Shown: positions 34,491 to 45,180, numbered from the stretch's first letter. The stretch is DNA of 64,000 bases from Marisediminitalea alba (GCF_002993365.1 NZ_PVNP01000053.1:1-64000); one strand, 5' to 3'. Translations and numbers: made by a program. Notes: a model not told the origin generated them from the sequence alone.

Positions 34491-37400
34491 TTATGTTCTT
34501 TTAGTTAGACACTGCAATAACACTTGCAGCGGGTGTTTTGGTTTAAACTCATCGATTCGGTTTACCTGACTGCGGCAGGAATAGCCGCTGGCCATTATTT
34601 GTTGCGGCTGGTAGCGGGCTACTGCTTGCTGCCAGCTCATTTCATAAATGCCCAGCGAGTTGGCTTTATTGACCGCTTCATGACCGTAATTGCCGGCCAT
34701 ACCACAACAGCCCACTTTCACGATGTCAGTTTTTTGTCCGACTCTGGCAAAGAGATCCTGCCAGATTTGTTCGGTTTTCGGTAACGCGGTCTTCTCGGTG
34801 CAGTGGGCAAACAATGCCATCACCGGTGCTTCAGATGTGGCATCACCACTCTGCCAGATTGACTCTGGGAGGCTTGCCAGCCATTCATGGACAGTATGCA
34901 CAACAAAGTCGCCGCGCGCGGCACCAATTGCTTTGTACTCATCCCGATAACACAGTACCAGTGGCGTATCGACCCCAACCATTGGCATATTCAAAGCCGC
35001 CACCTGGTTTAAAAAGGCTGCGGTATCCGTTGCGGTGCGGGCAAATTTTTCCAGAAAACCGGTTACGTGCAGGGTTTTGCCATTGGGCTTAAATGGCAGC
35101 AATACCGGCGTTTTTCCAAGCGCTTTGATCAGGCGACCAAAGTCGGTGACCACCTCTGCATCATAATAACTGGTGAAAGGATCCTGCACGATTAACACGT
35201 AATTTTCGCGCTGTTCGGCATCGAGCTGCTCCAGTTCGGCCAGATCAAATGGTTGCATTATCTCTGCTGACTGTTCGGACAGTGTAGGAACCGACATTGG
35301 CGGTGCATCCACATAACCGGCTACCTTTTCAAGCAGCGATTTTGCCACACCGTTATTCATCAGGGCATTACTAACCCTGGGCAATTTGGCCATCAGTGGG
35401 GTAAGCGATTCTACATTGGCCACCAAATGATGTTTGAGTGGCCGCAGATAACGCTGATAGTAAACATTTAAAAACCGGGCTCTGAATTCTGGTACATCTA
35501 CTTTAACCGGGCACTGACTGCTGCAGGACTTGCACGCCAGACAACCATTCATGGCTTCCAGCACCTCGTGGGAAAAATCTTCGGTATCAGCCCGGGAGTT
35601 TTGCCAACGTGTCAGCCAGCTACTTTTATACTGACCATTCATCAATGCCTGATGATCCACGCCCTGGTTAGCCAGCAAACGCAGCCATTCACGAATTAAA
35701 CCGGCCCGGCCCTTAGGGCTATGACGGCGGTCGCGGGTGATCTTGCTTGAAGGACACATAGGCGAGGTCGTGTCGTAATTAAAACACAGGCCGTTACCGT
35801 TACAGTCCATAGCGGGCTTAAAGGTTTCTTTAAATGCCACGGGTATGGTGCGGTCGAGGGTCGCCCGTTTCGGATCGCTTACCTTCACCAGCTCATCATC
35901 ACTGTCGATTGGCGTACAGATTTTTCCCGGGTTCATTTTATTGCCCGGATCAAAAGCGCCCTTTATGCGACGCAGTTCGGCAAATAATGACTCGCCGAAA
36001 AACGCCGGGCCATACTCACTGCGGAAGCCCTTGCCGTGTTCGCCCCACATAAGACCACCGTATTTAGCCACCAGAGCAACCACTTCATCGGAGATCTGAT
36101 GCATCAGCTTTTCCTGCTCCACATCGCACAAGTCGAGTGCCGGGCGAACGTGCAATACGCCGGCATCCACATGGCCAAACATGCCGTACTGGAGGCCGTG
36201 ACCGTCAAGTAACGCACGGAACTCCATAATAAAGTCAGCGAGGTTCTCAGGCGGTACGCCGGTATCTTCGGCAAAGGCGATCGGTTTTTGGCTACCTTTA
36301 GTATTACCCAGCAGTCCCACCGACTTTTTGCGCATCGCGTAAATTTTATTGATATCCGCTTTGTCAAAGGTGAGCTGATAACCAATCACGCCATATTCAC
36401 CTTTTTCAGCCGACGCCGTAAGTTCTTCCTCTAATCGGGCAATGCGTTTTTTAATTTCATCCAGGTCATTACTGTTGTACTCCACCATATTCAGGCCAAG
36501 CATTTCCTTACCCGGAACATCTTCAATCAGATTAGAAATGGAATGCCAGATAATATCAGTGCGGGCCAGATTGAGTACTTTACTGTCGACGGTTTCCACC
36601 GACGTCGCTTGCGCAGCAATCATGCGCGGCGCATGGCGTAGGGCAGACTCAAATGAATCGTATTTAATGTTTACCAACGCCGTATGCTTTGGAATTTTGG
36701 TCAGCGATAATTTGGCTTCGGCAACAAACACCAAGGATCCTTCAGAACCGGTGATCAGGCGGCTGACGTCAATTAACTGCTTTTCTTCATCAAACGCATG
36801 CTCTAAATCGTAGCCGGTTAAAAAGCGGTTCATACGCGGGAATTTAGCCAGAATGTCTTCTCGCTTACCGCAGCAGGTATTTAGCACCTGACGCAGAATA
36901 CGTCCGTAGGTATCGCTGCGGGTAGCTTGCTGTTCAGCTTCGGCAACCGATAATGGCTGGGTTTGCAGTATTTCACCATTAGCCAATACCGATGTTAAAC
37001 CTAAAACGTGATCGCTGGTTTTACCGTATACCAGGGAACCTTGCCCTGATGCATCCGTGCTTATCATACCGCCCAGTGTGGCTCGGTTACTGGTAGATAA
37101 ATCCGGCGAAAAGAAAAAACCATAAGGGCGTAAGGCGTCGTTTAGCGCGTCTTTAACCACCCCGGACTGAACTTTTACCCAGCCTTCTTCAGGATTGATC
37201 TCCAGTACTTTGTTCATGTGCCGGGACATGTCCACAACAATTCCATCGGTCAGGCTTTGGCCGTTAGTGCCGGTACCGCCGCCCCGGGCACTGAATTTTA
37301 CCTGCGGATGCTGGTTAGCCAGCTCACCAATGATCTGTAAATCGTTAATGCCTTTGGGATGAATTACGGCTTGCGGTAACTTCTGATATACCGAGTTATC

Positions 37401-37532
37401 TGTTGCCACTGCCAGGCGGCTGCCATAACTGTATTCAATGTCGCCGGAAAAAGAGGATTTCTCCAGGCGTTGAAGGTAGGTTCTGTAATCATCAGAAACG
37501 GTCGATTCAACTGGTACAACAGGTAAATTCAA
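34491..37532 (-). CDS. ydiJ: FAD/Fe-S oxidoreductase YdiJ (D-2-hydroxyglutarate dehydrogenase type)
   Basis: A 1013-residue fusion of FAD-linked oxidase and ferredoxin-type modules. PCMH-type FAD domain at about 45-270 (ARGGGTGTNGQS), FAD-oxidase C-terminal domain to about 540, then a cysteine-rich iron-sulfur part (CLACKSCSSQCPVKVDVP near 660) and a C-terminal CCG-like domain (VGCCGMAGNYGHE). E. coli YdiJ, almost the same length, oxidises D-2-hydroxyglutarate; the same is expected here but D-lactate cannot be excluded. Confidence 0.85.
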   Translation of the reverse strand: MNLPVVPVESTVSDDYRTYLQRLEKSSFSGDIEYSYGSRLAVATDNSVYQKLPQAVIHPKGINDLQIIGELANQHPQVKFSARGGGTGTNGQSLTDGIVVDMSRHMNKVLEINPEEGWVKVQSGVVKDALNDALRPYGFFFSPDLSTSNRATLGGMISTDASGQGSLVYGKTSDHVLGLTSVLANGEILQTQPLSVAEAEQQATRSDTYGRILRQVLNTCCGKREDILAKFPRMNRFLTGYDLEHAFDEEKQLIDVSRLITGSEGSLVFVAEAKLSLTKIPKHTALVNIKYDSFESALRHAPRMIAAQATSVETVDSKVLNLARTDIIWHSISNLIEDVPGKEMLGLNMVEYNSNDLDEIKKRIARLEEELTASAEKGEYGVIGYQLTFDKADINKIYAMRKKSVGLLGNTKGSQKPIAFAEDTGVPPENLADFIMEFRALLDGHGLQYGMFGHVDAGVLHVRPALDLCDVEQEKLMHQISDEVVALVAKYGGLMWGEHGKGFRSEYGPAFFGESLFAELRRIKGAFDPGNKMNPGKICTPIDSDDELVKVSDPKRATLDRTIPVAFKETFKPAMDCNGNGLCFNYDTTSPMCPSSKITRDRRHSPKGRAGLIREWLRLLANQGVDHQALMNGQYKSSWLTRWQNSRADTEDFSHEVLEAMNGCLACKSCSSQCPVKVDVPEFRARFLNVYYQRYLRPLKHHLVANVESLTPLMAKLPRVSNALMNNGVAKSLLEKVAGYVDAPPMSVPTLSEQSAEIMQPFDLAELEQLDAEQRENYVLIVQDPFTSYYDAEVVTDFGRLIKALGKTPVLLPFKPNGKTLHVTGFLEKFARTATDTAAFLNQVAALNMPMVGVDTPLVLCYRDEYKAIGAARGDFVVHTVHEWLASLPESIWQSGDATSEAPVMALFAHCTEKTALPKTEQIWQDLFARVGQKTDIVKVGCCGMAGNYGHEAVNKANSLGIYEMSWQQAVARYQPQQIMASGYSCRSQVNRIDEFKPKHPLQVLLQCLTKRT

Positions 37533-37712
37533 AGCTACGCTCTCACTGGTGAATAGGCGGCTAAGTATACCTAGGCTAACGCAGGGTCTCCACCGTTACA
37601 GGTTGATTTTTTATCACCTTTTATTTGGCGATATCACCTAACCGCTTGCAAATGAATTTAACCAATTATAATGTCAGGCTATAATGAAGAAAATTTAAGC
37701 AGGATTTCATTC

Positions 37713-37928
37713 ATGGCATTTTCATCGAACCTCAACACTTTAGATCGTTCTATTCGAGGCGTTATTGGTATTTGCGTAACCGCCTTCGCGTTGTTTAATG
37801 GTGATATGATTGGTGATGTGTTTATTGAGGTCTTGTTGGGGATTTTCGGAATACTTAATCTCATTTCCCTGTTTTCGGGCTGGTGTCCGGTTTACCACCT
37901 GGCAGGCATTGACACTCGCAAACACTGA
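37713..37928 (+). CDS. DUF2892 (YgaP-type transmembrane) protein
   Basis: A 71-residue inner membrane protein from MAFSSNLNTLDRSIRGVIG. Two hydrophobic segments (GVIGICVTAFALFNG, VFIEVLLGIFGILNLISL) and the end GWCPVYHLAGIDT fit DUF2892. AGGA precedes the chosen ATG; an upstream GTG/ATG would add 14 residues unlike the family. Function unknown. Confidence 0.8.
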   Translation: MAFSSNLNTLDRSIRGVIGICVTAFALFNGDMIGDVFIEVLLGIFGILNLISLFSGWCPVYHLAGIDTRKH

Positions 37929-37945
37929 ATAACACCGCGGCACCT

Positions 37946-39874
37946 ATGCAGCAAATTGCCAAAATAAAACAGGACAAGTCAATTAGGCCCAGGCTTATCT
38001 GGGCGTGTTTGTCTGTAGCTTTGCTGGTGTCAGCCATTTATGTCACGGTGTCTTACCGGCTGACAGCCGATATCACCGTTCGCTCAGAATTAAAGGCGAT
38101 GGGCCACATCACCAGTTTAGTCAGTAACGAACTTAGTCAGGTAAAAGACACCGATGAGGTAGACAGCACCTTAAATGAGATTCTACTCTCGGCGGTCAAC
38201 AATCCTGCCTTTATTACCGTAACCACCCCAGCACAACAGTGGCACAAAAACCTACTGATTTCTTCTGCTAAGCGTAGCACTCTATTGCAGTTAGTGGCCG
38301 AAGCCGAAGACAATGCCGAACCCATCGAGGTAGATGGCAACACGTTCCTGTGGCAACAGCATAAGATTGGTCAGCATAAGATTGGTCAGTATCAGATAAC
38401 CTTTGTACAGCAAACTCAGGCGCTGGACATCACCCTGGAATTTGTAGCCAAACGACTGCTGGTTACCTCCATCATCGTATTCTGGATAGCGGTCTGGCTG
38501 GCACTTACCCTTGCTTCTTTAATCGCCAGGCGGGCAGAACAGGTAAATGAGTCGCTGGCGTATATTGCCACACATGACTCACTGACCGGACTGCCGAACC
38601 GCCTGTACCTGATTGAACTGCTTGAAAACTCACTGGGCCCGACAACTGACGCTACCAACACGCCGGTTGACGAAGGCTGCTTGTTGATTATCGACCTCGA
38701 CCGCTTTAAAGAGGTTAACGATTCATTTGGTTACGCTGCGGGGGATACTTTATTAAAAGAAATTGCCCGGCGCGTGAGCGTGTTAATCAGGGCACCGGCC
38801 GAACTTATCCGCACCGGCGGCGATGAATTTTTTATCTGGGCCCCCGACTACACCATTGAACAAGCTAAAACACTGTCTTTAGAGATCGTCAATTCCTGTA
38901 ATTATCCAACCCTCATTAACGGACTTACCGTTAATAGTGGCGCCAGCATAGGCATATCTCATTACCCCAGTCAGGCCAATGATACCGCTGGCTTAATTGT
39001 CTGCGCGGATACCGCAATGCATAAAGCCAAAGCCATGCGTAGCGGCTGGCAGGTGTATGACAACAAGAAAATCGCCGACTACAAAGACATACTGCAATTG
39101 CGCGCTGAACTCAGTGACGCCCTCGCCCAACAACAAATTATTTTGTATTACCAACCCAAGGTAGACTTAGCTACCGGCGAAGTCACCGGTGCCGAAGCAC
39201 TCTGCCGCTGGCAGCATCCGCGGCTGGGATTACTTGGTCCGGGCGAATTTATCGACCTGATTGAACACTCCGGAAAGGTACAGGAGTTTGGACGTTACAT
39301 TATTGCCAGCGCAGCGGCTCAGGCTGTGCAGTGGTATTCAGATGGTCTGCTAGTGCCTATCGCCATTAATCTCTCGCCCTACAACCTGCTGGACCCGGGG
39401 CTGGCGGATTTTATTGGGGAAACGCTTAACCGCTATCAGATCCCGCCACAGTTTATTGAAATAGAACTTACGGAAAACGAAACCTGCATAAACATTGACT
39501 ATATCCAGTCTGCTCTGGCTCAAATTCGCGAGTTAGGCGTTAGCCTGGCGATCGATGATTTTGGTACCGGCATGAGCTCGCTGGCGTATTTGTCAGAGCT
39601 ACGGGTAAACGTGTTAAAAATAGACCGGGCGTTTATCTGTGACCTGACCACTAACCAGGGGCATCGGGCTATTATTGCCGCTGCCGTCACACTCTCACAG
39701 TCATTCGGCTGCGATATGGTGGCTGAAGGGGTAGAAACCCAGGAACAGGCGCGTCTACTTTACGAGATGGGCTGTCGGGCTGCCCAGGGCTTTCTGTTTG
39801 CCCGCCCAATGCCTGCAAAGGCATTCCGTGGCTTACTATCCCAGCAAAAGCCGCAATTTACCGATGCGTTTTAA
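37946..39874 (+). CDS. GGDEF-EAL protein (cyclic di-GMP turnover)
   Basis: A 642-residue membrane protein. First membrane segment about 18-38, periplasmic part to about 170, second segment about 172-194, then GGDEF (about 210-370) and EAL (about 385-630). GGDEF is intact (RTGGDEFFIW) but has no RxxD inhibitory site in front. The EAL domain keeps EAL in GAEALCRW, the asparagine of INLSP, TENE, DDFGTG and the lysine of LKIDRAF, so phosphodiesterase activity is expected; cyclase activity is possible. A 15-bp tandem duplication at 38357-38386 repeats HKIGQ in the periplasmic part. Confidence 0.88.
   Translation: MQQIAKIKQDKSIRPRLIWACLSVALLVSAIYVTVSYRLTADITVRSELKAMGHITSLVSNELSQVKDTDEVDSTLNEILLSAVNNPAFITVTTPAQQWHKNLLISSAKRSTLLQLVAEAEDNAEPIEVDGNTFLWQQHKIGQHKIGQYQITFVQQTQALDITLEFVAKRLLVTSIIVFWIAVWLALTLASLIARRAEQVNESLAYIATHDSLTGLPNRLYLIELLENSLGPTTDATNTPVDEGCLLIIDLDRFKEVNDSFGYAAGDTLLKEIARRVSVLIRAPAELIRTGGDEFFIWAPDYTIEQAKTLSLEIVNSCNYPTLINGLTVNSGASIGISHYPSQANDTAGLIVCADTAMHKAKAMRSGWQVYDNKKIADYKDILQLRAELSDALAQQQIILYYQPKVDLATGEVTGAEALCRWQHPRLGLLGPGEFIDLIEHSGKVQEFGRYIIASAAAQAVQWYSDGLLVPIAINLSPYNLLDPGLADFIGETLNRYQIPPQFIEIELTENETCINIDYIQSALAQIRELGVSLAIDDFGTGMSSLAYLSELRVNVLKIDRAFICDLTTNQGHRAIIAAAVTLSQSFGCDMVAEGVETQEQARLLYEMGCRAAQGFLFARPMPAKAFRGLLSQQKPQFTDAF
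38357..38386 (+). repeat. 15-bp tandem duplication in the GGDEF-EAL gene
   Basis: CAGCATAAGATTGGT is present twice back to back and adds five residues in frame. Confidence 0.9.
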
Positions 39875-39978
39875 GCCTGAACGAAAAAGCGATATATTTT
39901 ATTACATTTATGATTTTGTACTCTTTGCATAACTGACTAAGATAGTGGGTATATATTAACCATTTTGCATCCAGAAAA

Positions 39979-40212
39979 ATGAAAAAGACCATCCGATTAA
40001 GCCTTGGCGCCATACTTTTCCTGACCGGGATTGTGCTTACCCTGTTACCAGGTTCAATTCTGCTGGTGATTGGTGGGTTAGTGCTGCTCAGCTATGACTG
40101 GCCAAGAGCCCGTTTGTGGTTGCGCTTTTTCCAGAATCAGATGGCCCGCTCTGCCCGCCGTCTGGACCAGTTATTACTTAACCGCAAACTCAGCAGATCA
40201 CGTATCAGATAA
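39979..40212 (+). CDS. Small membrane protein, PGPGW-like
   Basis: A 77-residue protein with two close hydrophobic segments (LGAILFLTGIVLTLLPGSILLVIGGLVLLSY) and an arginine-rich C-terminus probably on the cytosolic side. It resembles the PGPGW family of small transmembrane proteins. Function unknown. Confidence 0.6.
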   Translation: MKKTIRLSLGAILFLTGIVLTLLPGSILLVIGGLVLLSYDWPRARLWLRFFQNQMARSARRLDQLLLNRKLSRSRIR

Positions 40213-40311
40213 CTACCCTCTGAGGATCCCGGCCAACTATGATTAGCCCTATCCCCCCGACACAAACACGCTAACACATGAAATCTCTAGCCGAATAATT
40301 TGTGAGGTCAG

Positions 40312-40965
40312 TTATTGCCGTACAAAACGGAGAATGTGTCCTTTAAAAACGGTGTCCAGATAAATCGTATTGTCAGGTTTAATTAACGACGATTGGTAAC
40401 CCAGTCCCATGAGCTTTTTGACGAGCTTATTTTTCCTTCCCCGACCTGGATCAACAAGAATAACTTCACACTGTGGTTTCGCGTGCGCATGAATAAAATC
40501 TGACAGCAGCGCTATATGCTCATCTTCGTACAAAAGATCACTACCAATGATTAAATCAAAGAGCCCTAAACTATCGTTATCATCTGCCCACCCCGTCCGC
40601 TCAAAAGGAATTGGGGTGTCACCATTGAGGCTGGCGTTTCGCTTTAAAAAGAGTTCAGCTTCAGGATGATAATCCGTGGCAGTAATATCAGCATGTTGTT
40701 TGTTCAGGAGCAAACTGCTCAAAGCCATGCCGCAACCCACCTCTAAAATGCGCCTGGAGCCAATTTTGATGGATTGCATATGGTGAGCCAATACTAAGGC
40801 AGACGGCCAGATGACACCGAATATAGGCCAGGTAGCAGAGGATATTCCCAACTCACTGGCTACACTTTCGGGATCATAAAACTCTTGTTTATCCCGCAAA
40901 GTGCAAAGGTGAATATCAGTTTTCCCAAACTCAATGGTTTGGTAGCGTAAACGCAGATTTGTCAT
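40312..40965 (-). CDS. Class I SAM-dependent methyltransferase, METTL21/methyltransf_16 type
   Basis: A 217-residue methyltransferase: motif I LEVGCGMALSSLLL (about 94-107), then ATDYHPEAE, and DLIIGSDLLYEDEH, whose D-x-x-Y pattern is typical of the protein-lysine methyltransferase group related to METTL21. The substrate is not known. It is a single gene on the minus strand, to the left of the IS4-type element. Confidence 0.75.
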   Translation of the reverse strand: MTNLRLRYQTIEFGKTDIHLCTLRDKQEFYDPESVASELGISSATWPIFGVIWPSALVLAHHMQSIKIGSRRILEVGCGMALSSLLLNKQHADITATDYHPEAELFLKRNASLNGDTPIPFERTGWADDNDSLGLFDLIIGSDLLYEDEHIALLSDFIHAHAKPQCEVILVDPGRGRKNKLVKKLMGLGYQSSLIKPDNTIYLDTVFKGHILRFVRQ

Positions 40966-41173
40966 TTGGCTATCTCAATGATTGAGCGCTCAGCCAGCTA
41001 TCGGAGATAAATGACAAAACGAAGAGGCCTTAGAGTATAGCGATCCCCGAAAATAGCAATGAATATAATTCAAATGCAGGACGTAGAGGCACGTTTCCCA
41101 ACGGCCGCTCTCTCATCCACCCGGTCAGCATCACCTGCAGTGGAACAGTAACTGGCACAGGCACAAAAAAGCC

Positions 41174-41183
41174 AGCTTGCGCT
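41174..41183. repeat. Left target-site duplication of the IS4-type element
   Basis: AGCTTGCGCT, identical to 42620-42629. It is the loop and inner stem of the host terminator that the element split. Confidence 0.9.
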
Positions 41184-41186
41184 TAA

Positions 41187-41220
41187 TGCCAGTCAGTTAA
41201 GAACTGACTGGCATTTTTTT
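41187..41220 (+). terminator. Terminator inside the left end of the IS
   Basis: TGCCAGTCAGTT pairs with AACTGACTGGCA around three bases, followed by seven T on the plus strand. It would stop transcription entering from the left; the transposase stop codon (minus strand) lies in the hairpin. Confidence 0.75.
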
Positions 41221-42525
41221 CTTTGAGGGGTATTTAGCCGGTCTATTCCTTACCACTCGTGGATAATACCTGTCAGGTCGTTTGTCCGGTAACCTCATCA
41301 TCCTCAACGATTCCATCAGGTATTCATAGTGAACTGGCAGTTTGGTCACTGTGTCTGGGATAGTGGTCAGGAAGAACACAATGATATGTCTCATGCAGAG
41401 TCCGAAGCTAAGTCGAGAGGGAGATAAATCCGGTATGTCTTTTACTGCATCTAGCATCATCATCCTAATCAGGTTGTAGGCGAGCAATAGTCCCCACAGT
41501 TCCTGACGCACCATCTCAGGTTTCTTACTACGAAGCGTTAGTTTTGCCTGATGCAGAGTCTGTTTCATTTCCCTGAAGCCCAACTCTATTTCCCAGCGCT
41601 GAACATACACATCAACAACGTCTTCATAGGGAAACTGCATCGCATCAACCATTGAACTAAGCACGCGATAGGTCTTTCCGTCGATTTCGTAGCTGGTCAG
41701 TCTCGCTTCGATGGTTTCCGGTAAACCATCGAACTTCTTCCTAGCCTGAGGAGAAGTTTTCAGTGTGACAATAGCATCATCTTCACTTAGTTGATGTTTT
41801 ACTGTGTATTGTAAATCTTTACGTGCAGGGAGCATCCAGTGCGTGTTGACCCCTTTAGTCATCCACAAGTAGAGTAATCCCAGCGAGTAATAGCCTCTGT
41901 CGAACAGGGTCAGAGAGTTATCAGGCACCGAAGGGATAAGCCGTTCAGCGAGGGACATCTCTCCTACATTACGACTATCAAATTCACTGGCCAAAAGAAG
42001 GTGGCTGGACGTTTCCATCAGGCTGCACATGCGTACCTGCGGGTACGGATTATCACCCTTGGCATTCCGGTCACAACCAAATGCATTAAGGTTCTCCGTA
42101 GTATCCTGAGTACGAAACATCACGCCATCAACCGCCAGTACATTTAAACCACACCACTGCTCAAAAGCGTACTCACCAAATGCCCGCTGTGCCATCAGTT
42201 TAAAAGTGTGCCCGACGGCATCTTCCCCCAGTCGTTGGCGCGCTTGTACCACCGCACTAGGCGCAACAAAACGATTTTTACCCGGTAGTGAAACATCGAG
42301 TTTATTCGCAATGTCCCAGACAGGGTCGTTACGGAAAAGACTCATACCAACAATAGTAAAAACAACCGAATCCAGAGGTAATCGTCGACGCCTGACGGTC
42401 GCTACACCCGATAATTCATAAGCTTGCTGGAGAAGTTCGGGGTCAACGAAAGACATCAGTTTATCGATAGCATTCAAATCTTCTGCATGACCAAATGTAT
42501 CATCGAGGTGTGTAAGTAAAGACAT
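41197..42525 (-). CDS. IS4 family transposase
   Basis: DDE transposase of 442 residues, the same length as the E. coli IS4 transposase. Catalytic aspartates in LAVDGVMFRTQD and LTLFDRGYYSLGLL, and the Y-R-E-K signature in YVQRWEIELGFREMKQTLHQA. No frameshift or stop is seen. It recognises the 20-bp ends described for the element. Confidence 0.95.
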   Translation of the reverse strand: MSLLTHLDDTFGHAEDLNAIDKLMSFVDPELLQQAYELSGVATVRRRRLPLDSVVFTIVGMSLFRNDPVWDIANKLDVSLPGKNRFVAPSAVVQARQRLGEDAVGHTFKLMAQRAFGEYAFEQWCGLNVLAVDGVMFRTQDTTENLNAFGCDRNAKGDNPYPQVRMCSLMETSSHLLLASEFDSRNVGEMSLAERLIPSVPDNSLTLFDRGYYSLGLLYLWMTKGVNTHWMLPARKDLQYTVKHQLSEDDAIVTLKTSPQARKKFDGLPETIEARLTSYEIDGKTYRVLSSMVDAMQFPYEDVVDVYVQRWEIELGFREMKQTLHQAKLTLRSKKPEMVRQELWGLLLAYNLIRMMMLDAVKDIPDLSPSRLSFGLCMRHIIVFFLTTIPDTVTKLPVHYEYLMESLRMMRLPDKRPDRYYPRVVRNRPAKYPSKKKMPVSS

Positions 42526-42619
42526 AAAAAAATCCGATACCAGAGACTGATATCGGATTGTGAACCCGTAGAAAGATCGGTCAACCGATCAGTATAAATT
42601 TCTTAACTGATCGGCATTA

Positions 42620-42629
42620 AGCTTGCGCT
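42620..42629. repeat. Right target-site duplication of the IS4-type element
   Basis: AGCTTGCGCT. Joining it to the left copy restores a perfect terminator stem GCCAGC-TTGC-GCTGGC with A and T tracts, downstream of ppsA. Confidence 0.9.
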
Positions 42630-42652
42630 GGCTTTTTTTATACACGCACTGG

Positions 42653-45025
42653 TTATCCTAGTTTTTCCGCCAGGTATAACCAGGTTTCAACAACCGTATC
42701 CGGGTTAAGAGATACTGAGTCAATGCCCTGCTCTACCAGCCACGCTGCGAAGTCTTCGTGATCTGACGGTCCCTGACCGCAGATACCCACGTACTTGCCA
42801 CGTTTTTTGGCCGCCTGAATCGCCATAGAAAGCAGTGCTTTAACTGCATCATTGCGTTCTTCAAACAAATGAGCAATCAGGCCTGAGTCACGGTCCAGAC
42901 CCAGGGTAAGCTGCGTCATATCGTTAGAGCCAATGGAGAAACCATCGAAGATGTCGAGGAACTGATCAGCCAGTAACGCATTGGAAGGCAGCTCACACAT
43001 CATAATAACGCGTAAACCATTCTCGCCTTGCTTAAGGCCTTGCTCAGCCAGCAGCTCTATAACCTGACGCCCTTCCTCCACGGTGCGAACGAATGGGATC
43101 ATGATCTCAACATTGGTTAAGCCCATCACATTGCGAACACGCTTAATGGCTTCGCACTCCAGTGCGAAACAATCGCGGAAGTCTTCCGATACATAGCGGC
43201 TGGCACCACGGAAACCCAACATTGGGTTTTCTTCGTCCGGCTCGTACTGATAACCGCCCACCAGGTTGAAGTATTCGTTAGACTTAAAGTCAGACATCCG
43301 CACAATCACCTTTTCTGGCGAGAATGCCGCACCAATAGTGGAAATACCTTCTACCAGCTTCTGAATGTAAAACTCTTTAGGCGACTCGTAACCGGCAATC
43401 ATATCGCTGATTTCTTCTTTCAGCTCTTCTGGCTGGGTATCGAAGTTCAGCAGTGCTTTAGGATGCACGCCAATCATTCGGTTAATAATGAATTCCAGAC
43501 GCGCCAGACCAACCCCTTTGTGAGGAAGACGCGCAAAATCGAACGCGCGATCCGGGTTACCCACGTTCATCATTACCTTGGTAGGTGATTCCGGCATGGA
43601 GTCAATCTGTGACGTGGTGACATCAAACTCCAGTTCCTGGTTGTAGATATAACCCGTATCACCTTCTGCACAGGAAACAGTAATGGCGTCGCCGGTTTTA
43701 ATGCTGTCTGTGGCGTTACCACAACCTACCACTGCAGGAATACCCAGCTCGCGGGCAATAATGGCCGCGTGGCAGGTACGGCCACCGCGATTGGTGACAA
43801 TCGCCGAGGCTTTCTTCATGATCGGTTCCCAGTCCGGGTCAGTCATGTCGGTAACCAGCACATCACCTGCCTGAATCTTGTCCATCTCATCAATGGAGCC
43901 GAGCACTTTGGCTTTACCTGCACCAATCTTGTGACCAATTGCACGACCTTCACACACAATACCCGCTGAGCCTTTAAGCTGGAAGCGTTCGATAGATTGT
44001 GCGTCTTCACGACTGCGCACGGTTTCAGGGCGGGCCTGAACGATGTACAGTTGGCCATCGGCGCCATCTTTGGCCCATTCAATGTCCATTGGACGGTCGT
44101 AATGTTGTTCGATAATTTGCGCTTGTTTCGCCAGAGCCATCACTTCATCATCGGTTAATGAAAAGGTTTTGCTGTCGGCCGGGTCGATATCAACGATGGT
44201 AACCTGGTTACCGTGACTCTGATCTTCAGAGTAAATCATCTTGGTTAATTTGCTGCCCAGGTTACGGCGCACAATGGCTGGCTTGCCGCTGTCCAGGGTA
44301 GGTTTGTGAACGTAAAATTCGTCGGGATTAACGGCACCTTGCACTACCATTTCGCCCAGACCAAATGAGCTGGTGATAAATACCACGTCTTCGAAACCTG
44401 ATTCGGTATCGATGGTAAACATAACACCAGACGAAGAGATATCACTGCGCACCATACGCTGCACGCCGGCAGACAATGCAACGCCTTTGTGGTCGTAACC
44501 CTGGTGAACGCGGTAAGAGATAGCGCGGTCATTAAACAGCGAGGCAAACACGTGCTTAACCGCCACGATAACCGCATCGTAACCTTTCACATTAAGAAAG
44601 GTTTCCTGCTGACCTGCAAAAGAGGCATCGGGCATATCTTCTGCTGTGGCTGAAGAGCGTACCGCAAATGACGCTTCGTCACCGGCGTCACCCTGCAGGG
44701 TAACAAACGCAGTGCGGATTTCTTCTTCGAGTTTGCCCTGGAAAGGGGTATCGATAATCCACTGCCGAATATTTTTGCCTGCTTCGGCCAATGCCGATAC
44801 ATCGTCTACATCTAACGAGTCGAGCACTTCATGAATTTTAGCTTCAAGTCCGCTTTGTTCTAAAAATTCATTAAACGCGTAAGCTGTTGTTGCAAATCCT
44901 CCAGGTACTTTTACACCCGCGTTCGCCAGGTTTGAGATCATCTCACCTAACGAGGCATTTTTACCGCCAACACGATTCACATCGTGCATGCCTAACTCTT
45001 GATACCAAAGTACGTATTCTTGCAC
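42653..45025 (-). CDS. ppsA: Phosphoenolpyruvate synthase
   Basis: Makes phosphoenolpyruvate from pyruvate and ATP for gluconeogenesis. The 790-residue protein has an N-terminal ATP-grasp domain, the phosphohistidine [21 protein letters not shown] in the middle and a C-terminal PEP-binding barrel with [10 protein letters not shown]. It is divergent from ppsR, and a HexR-like box lies between them. Its terminator was split by the IS, so transcripts may now run into the element. Confidence 0.96.
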   Translation of the reverse strand: MQEYVLWYQELGMHDVNRVGGKNASLGEMISNLANAGVKVPGGFATTAYAFNEFLEQSGLEAKIHEVLDSLDVDDVSALAEAGKNIRQWIIDTPFQGKLEEEIRTAFVTLQGDAGDEASFAVRSSATAEDMPDASFAGQQETFLNVKGYDAVIVAVKHVFASLFNDRAISYRVHQGYDHKGVALSAGVQRMVRSDISSSGVMFTIDTESGFEDVVFITSSFGLGEMVVQGAVNPDEFYVHKPTLDSGKPAIVRRNLGSKLTKMIYSEDQSHGNQVTIVDIDPADSKTFSLTDDEVMALAKQAQIIEQHYDRPMDIEWAKDGADGQLYIVQARPETVRSREDAQSIERFQLKGSAGIVCEGRAIGHKIGAGKAKVLGSIDEMDKIQAGDVLVTDMTDPDWEPIMKKASAIVTNRGGRTCHAAIIARELGIPAVVGCGNATDSIKTGDAITVSCAEGDTGYIYNQELEFDVTTSQIDSMPESPTKVMMNVGNPDRAFDFARLPHKGVGLARLEFIINRMIGVHPKALLNFDTQPEELKEEISDMIAGYESPKEFYIQKLVEGISTIGAAFSPEKVIVRMSDFKSNEYFNLVGGYQYEPDEENPMLGFRGASRYVSEDFRDCFALECEAIKRVRNVMGLTNVEIMIPFVRTVEEGRQVIELLAEQGLKQGENGLRVIMMCELPSNALLADQFLDIFDGFSIGSNDMTQLTLGLDRDSGLIAHLFEERNDAVKALLSMAIQAAKKRGKYVGICGQGPSDHEDFAAWLVEQGIDSVSLNPDTVVETWLYLAEKLG

Positions 45026-45180
45026 TTTACAGCCTCCAGCTTGTCACTTTTTCTTTACGCTCACTTAAATGTGAACTTGTAGGGTAGAGGTTAAACCACC
45101 ATTGAAATTAATTCAGGCTGGCTTTTCCATAGGGAAATTCTAAAATGCCGATTATAAGAAAGTAAAATTTTATTTCATTT

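Larger units (their letters stand above)
41184..42619 (-). mobile_element. Complete IS4-family insertion sequence, IS4 subgroup
   Basis: 1436 bp with terminal inverted repeats TAATGCCAGTCAGTTAAGAA (left) and TAATGCCGATCAGTTAAGAA (right, read inward), which match from memory the ends of E. coli IS4 (about 1426 bp). Flanked by 10-bp direct repeats. One complete transposase gene fills it. Everything looks intact, so it is probably a recent insertion. Confidence 0.95.

Noticed and set aside
41041..41183. Possible gene remnant left of the IS4-type element (31-codon frame).
   Set aside because: No similarity to a known protein end and no start signal; probably plain intergenic sequence.
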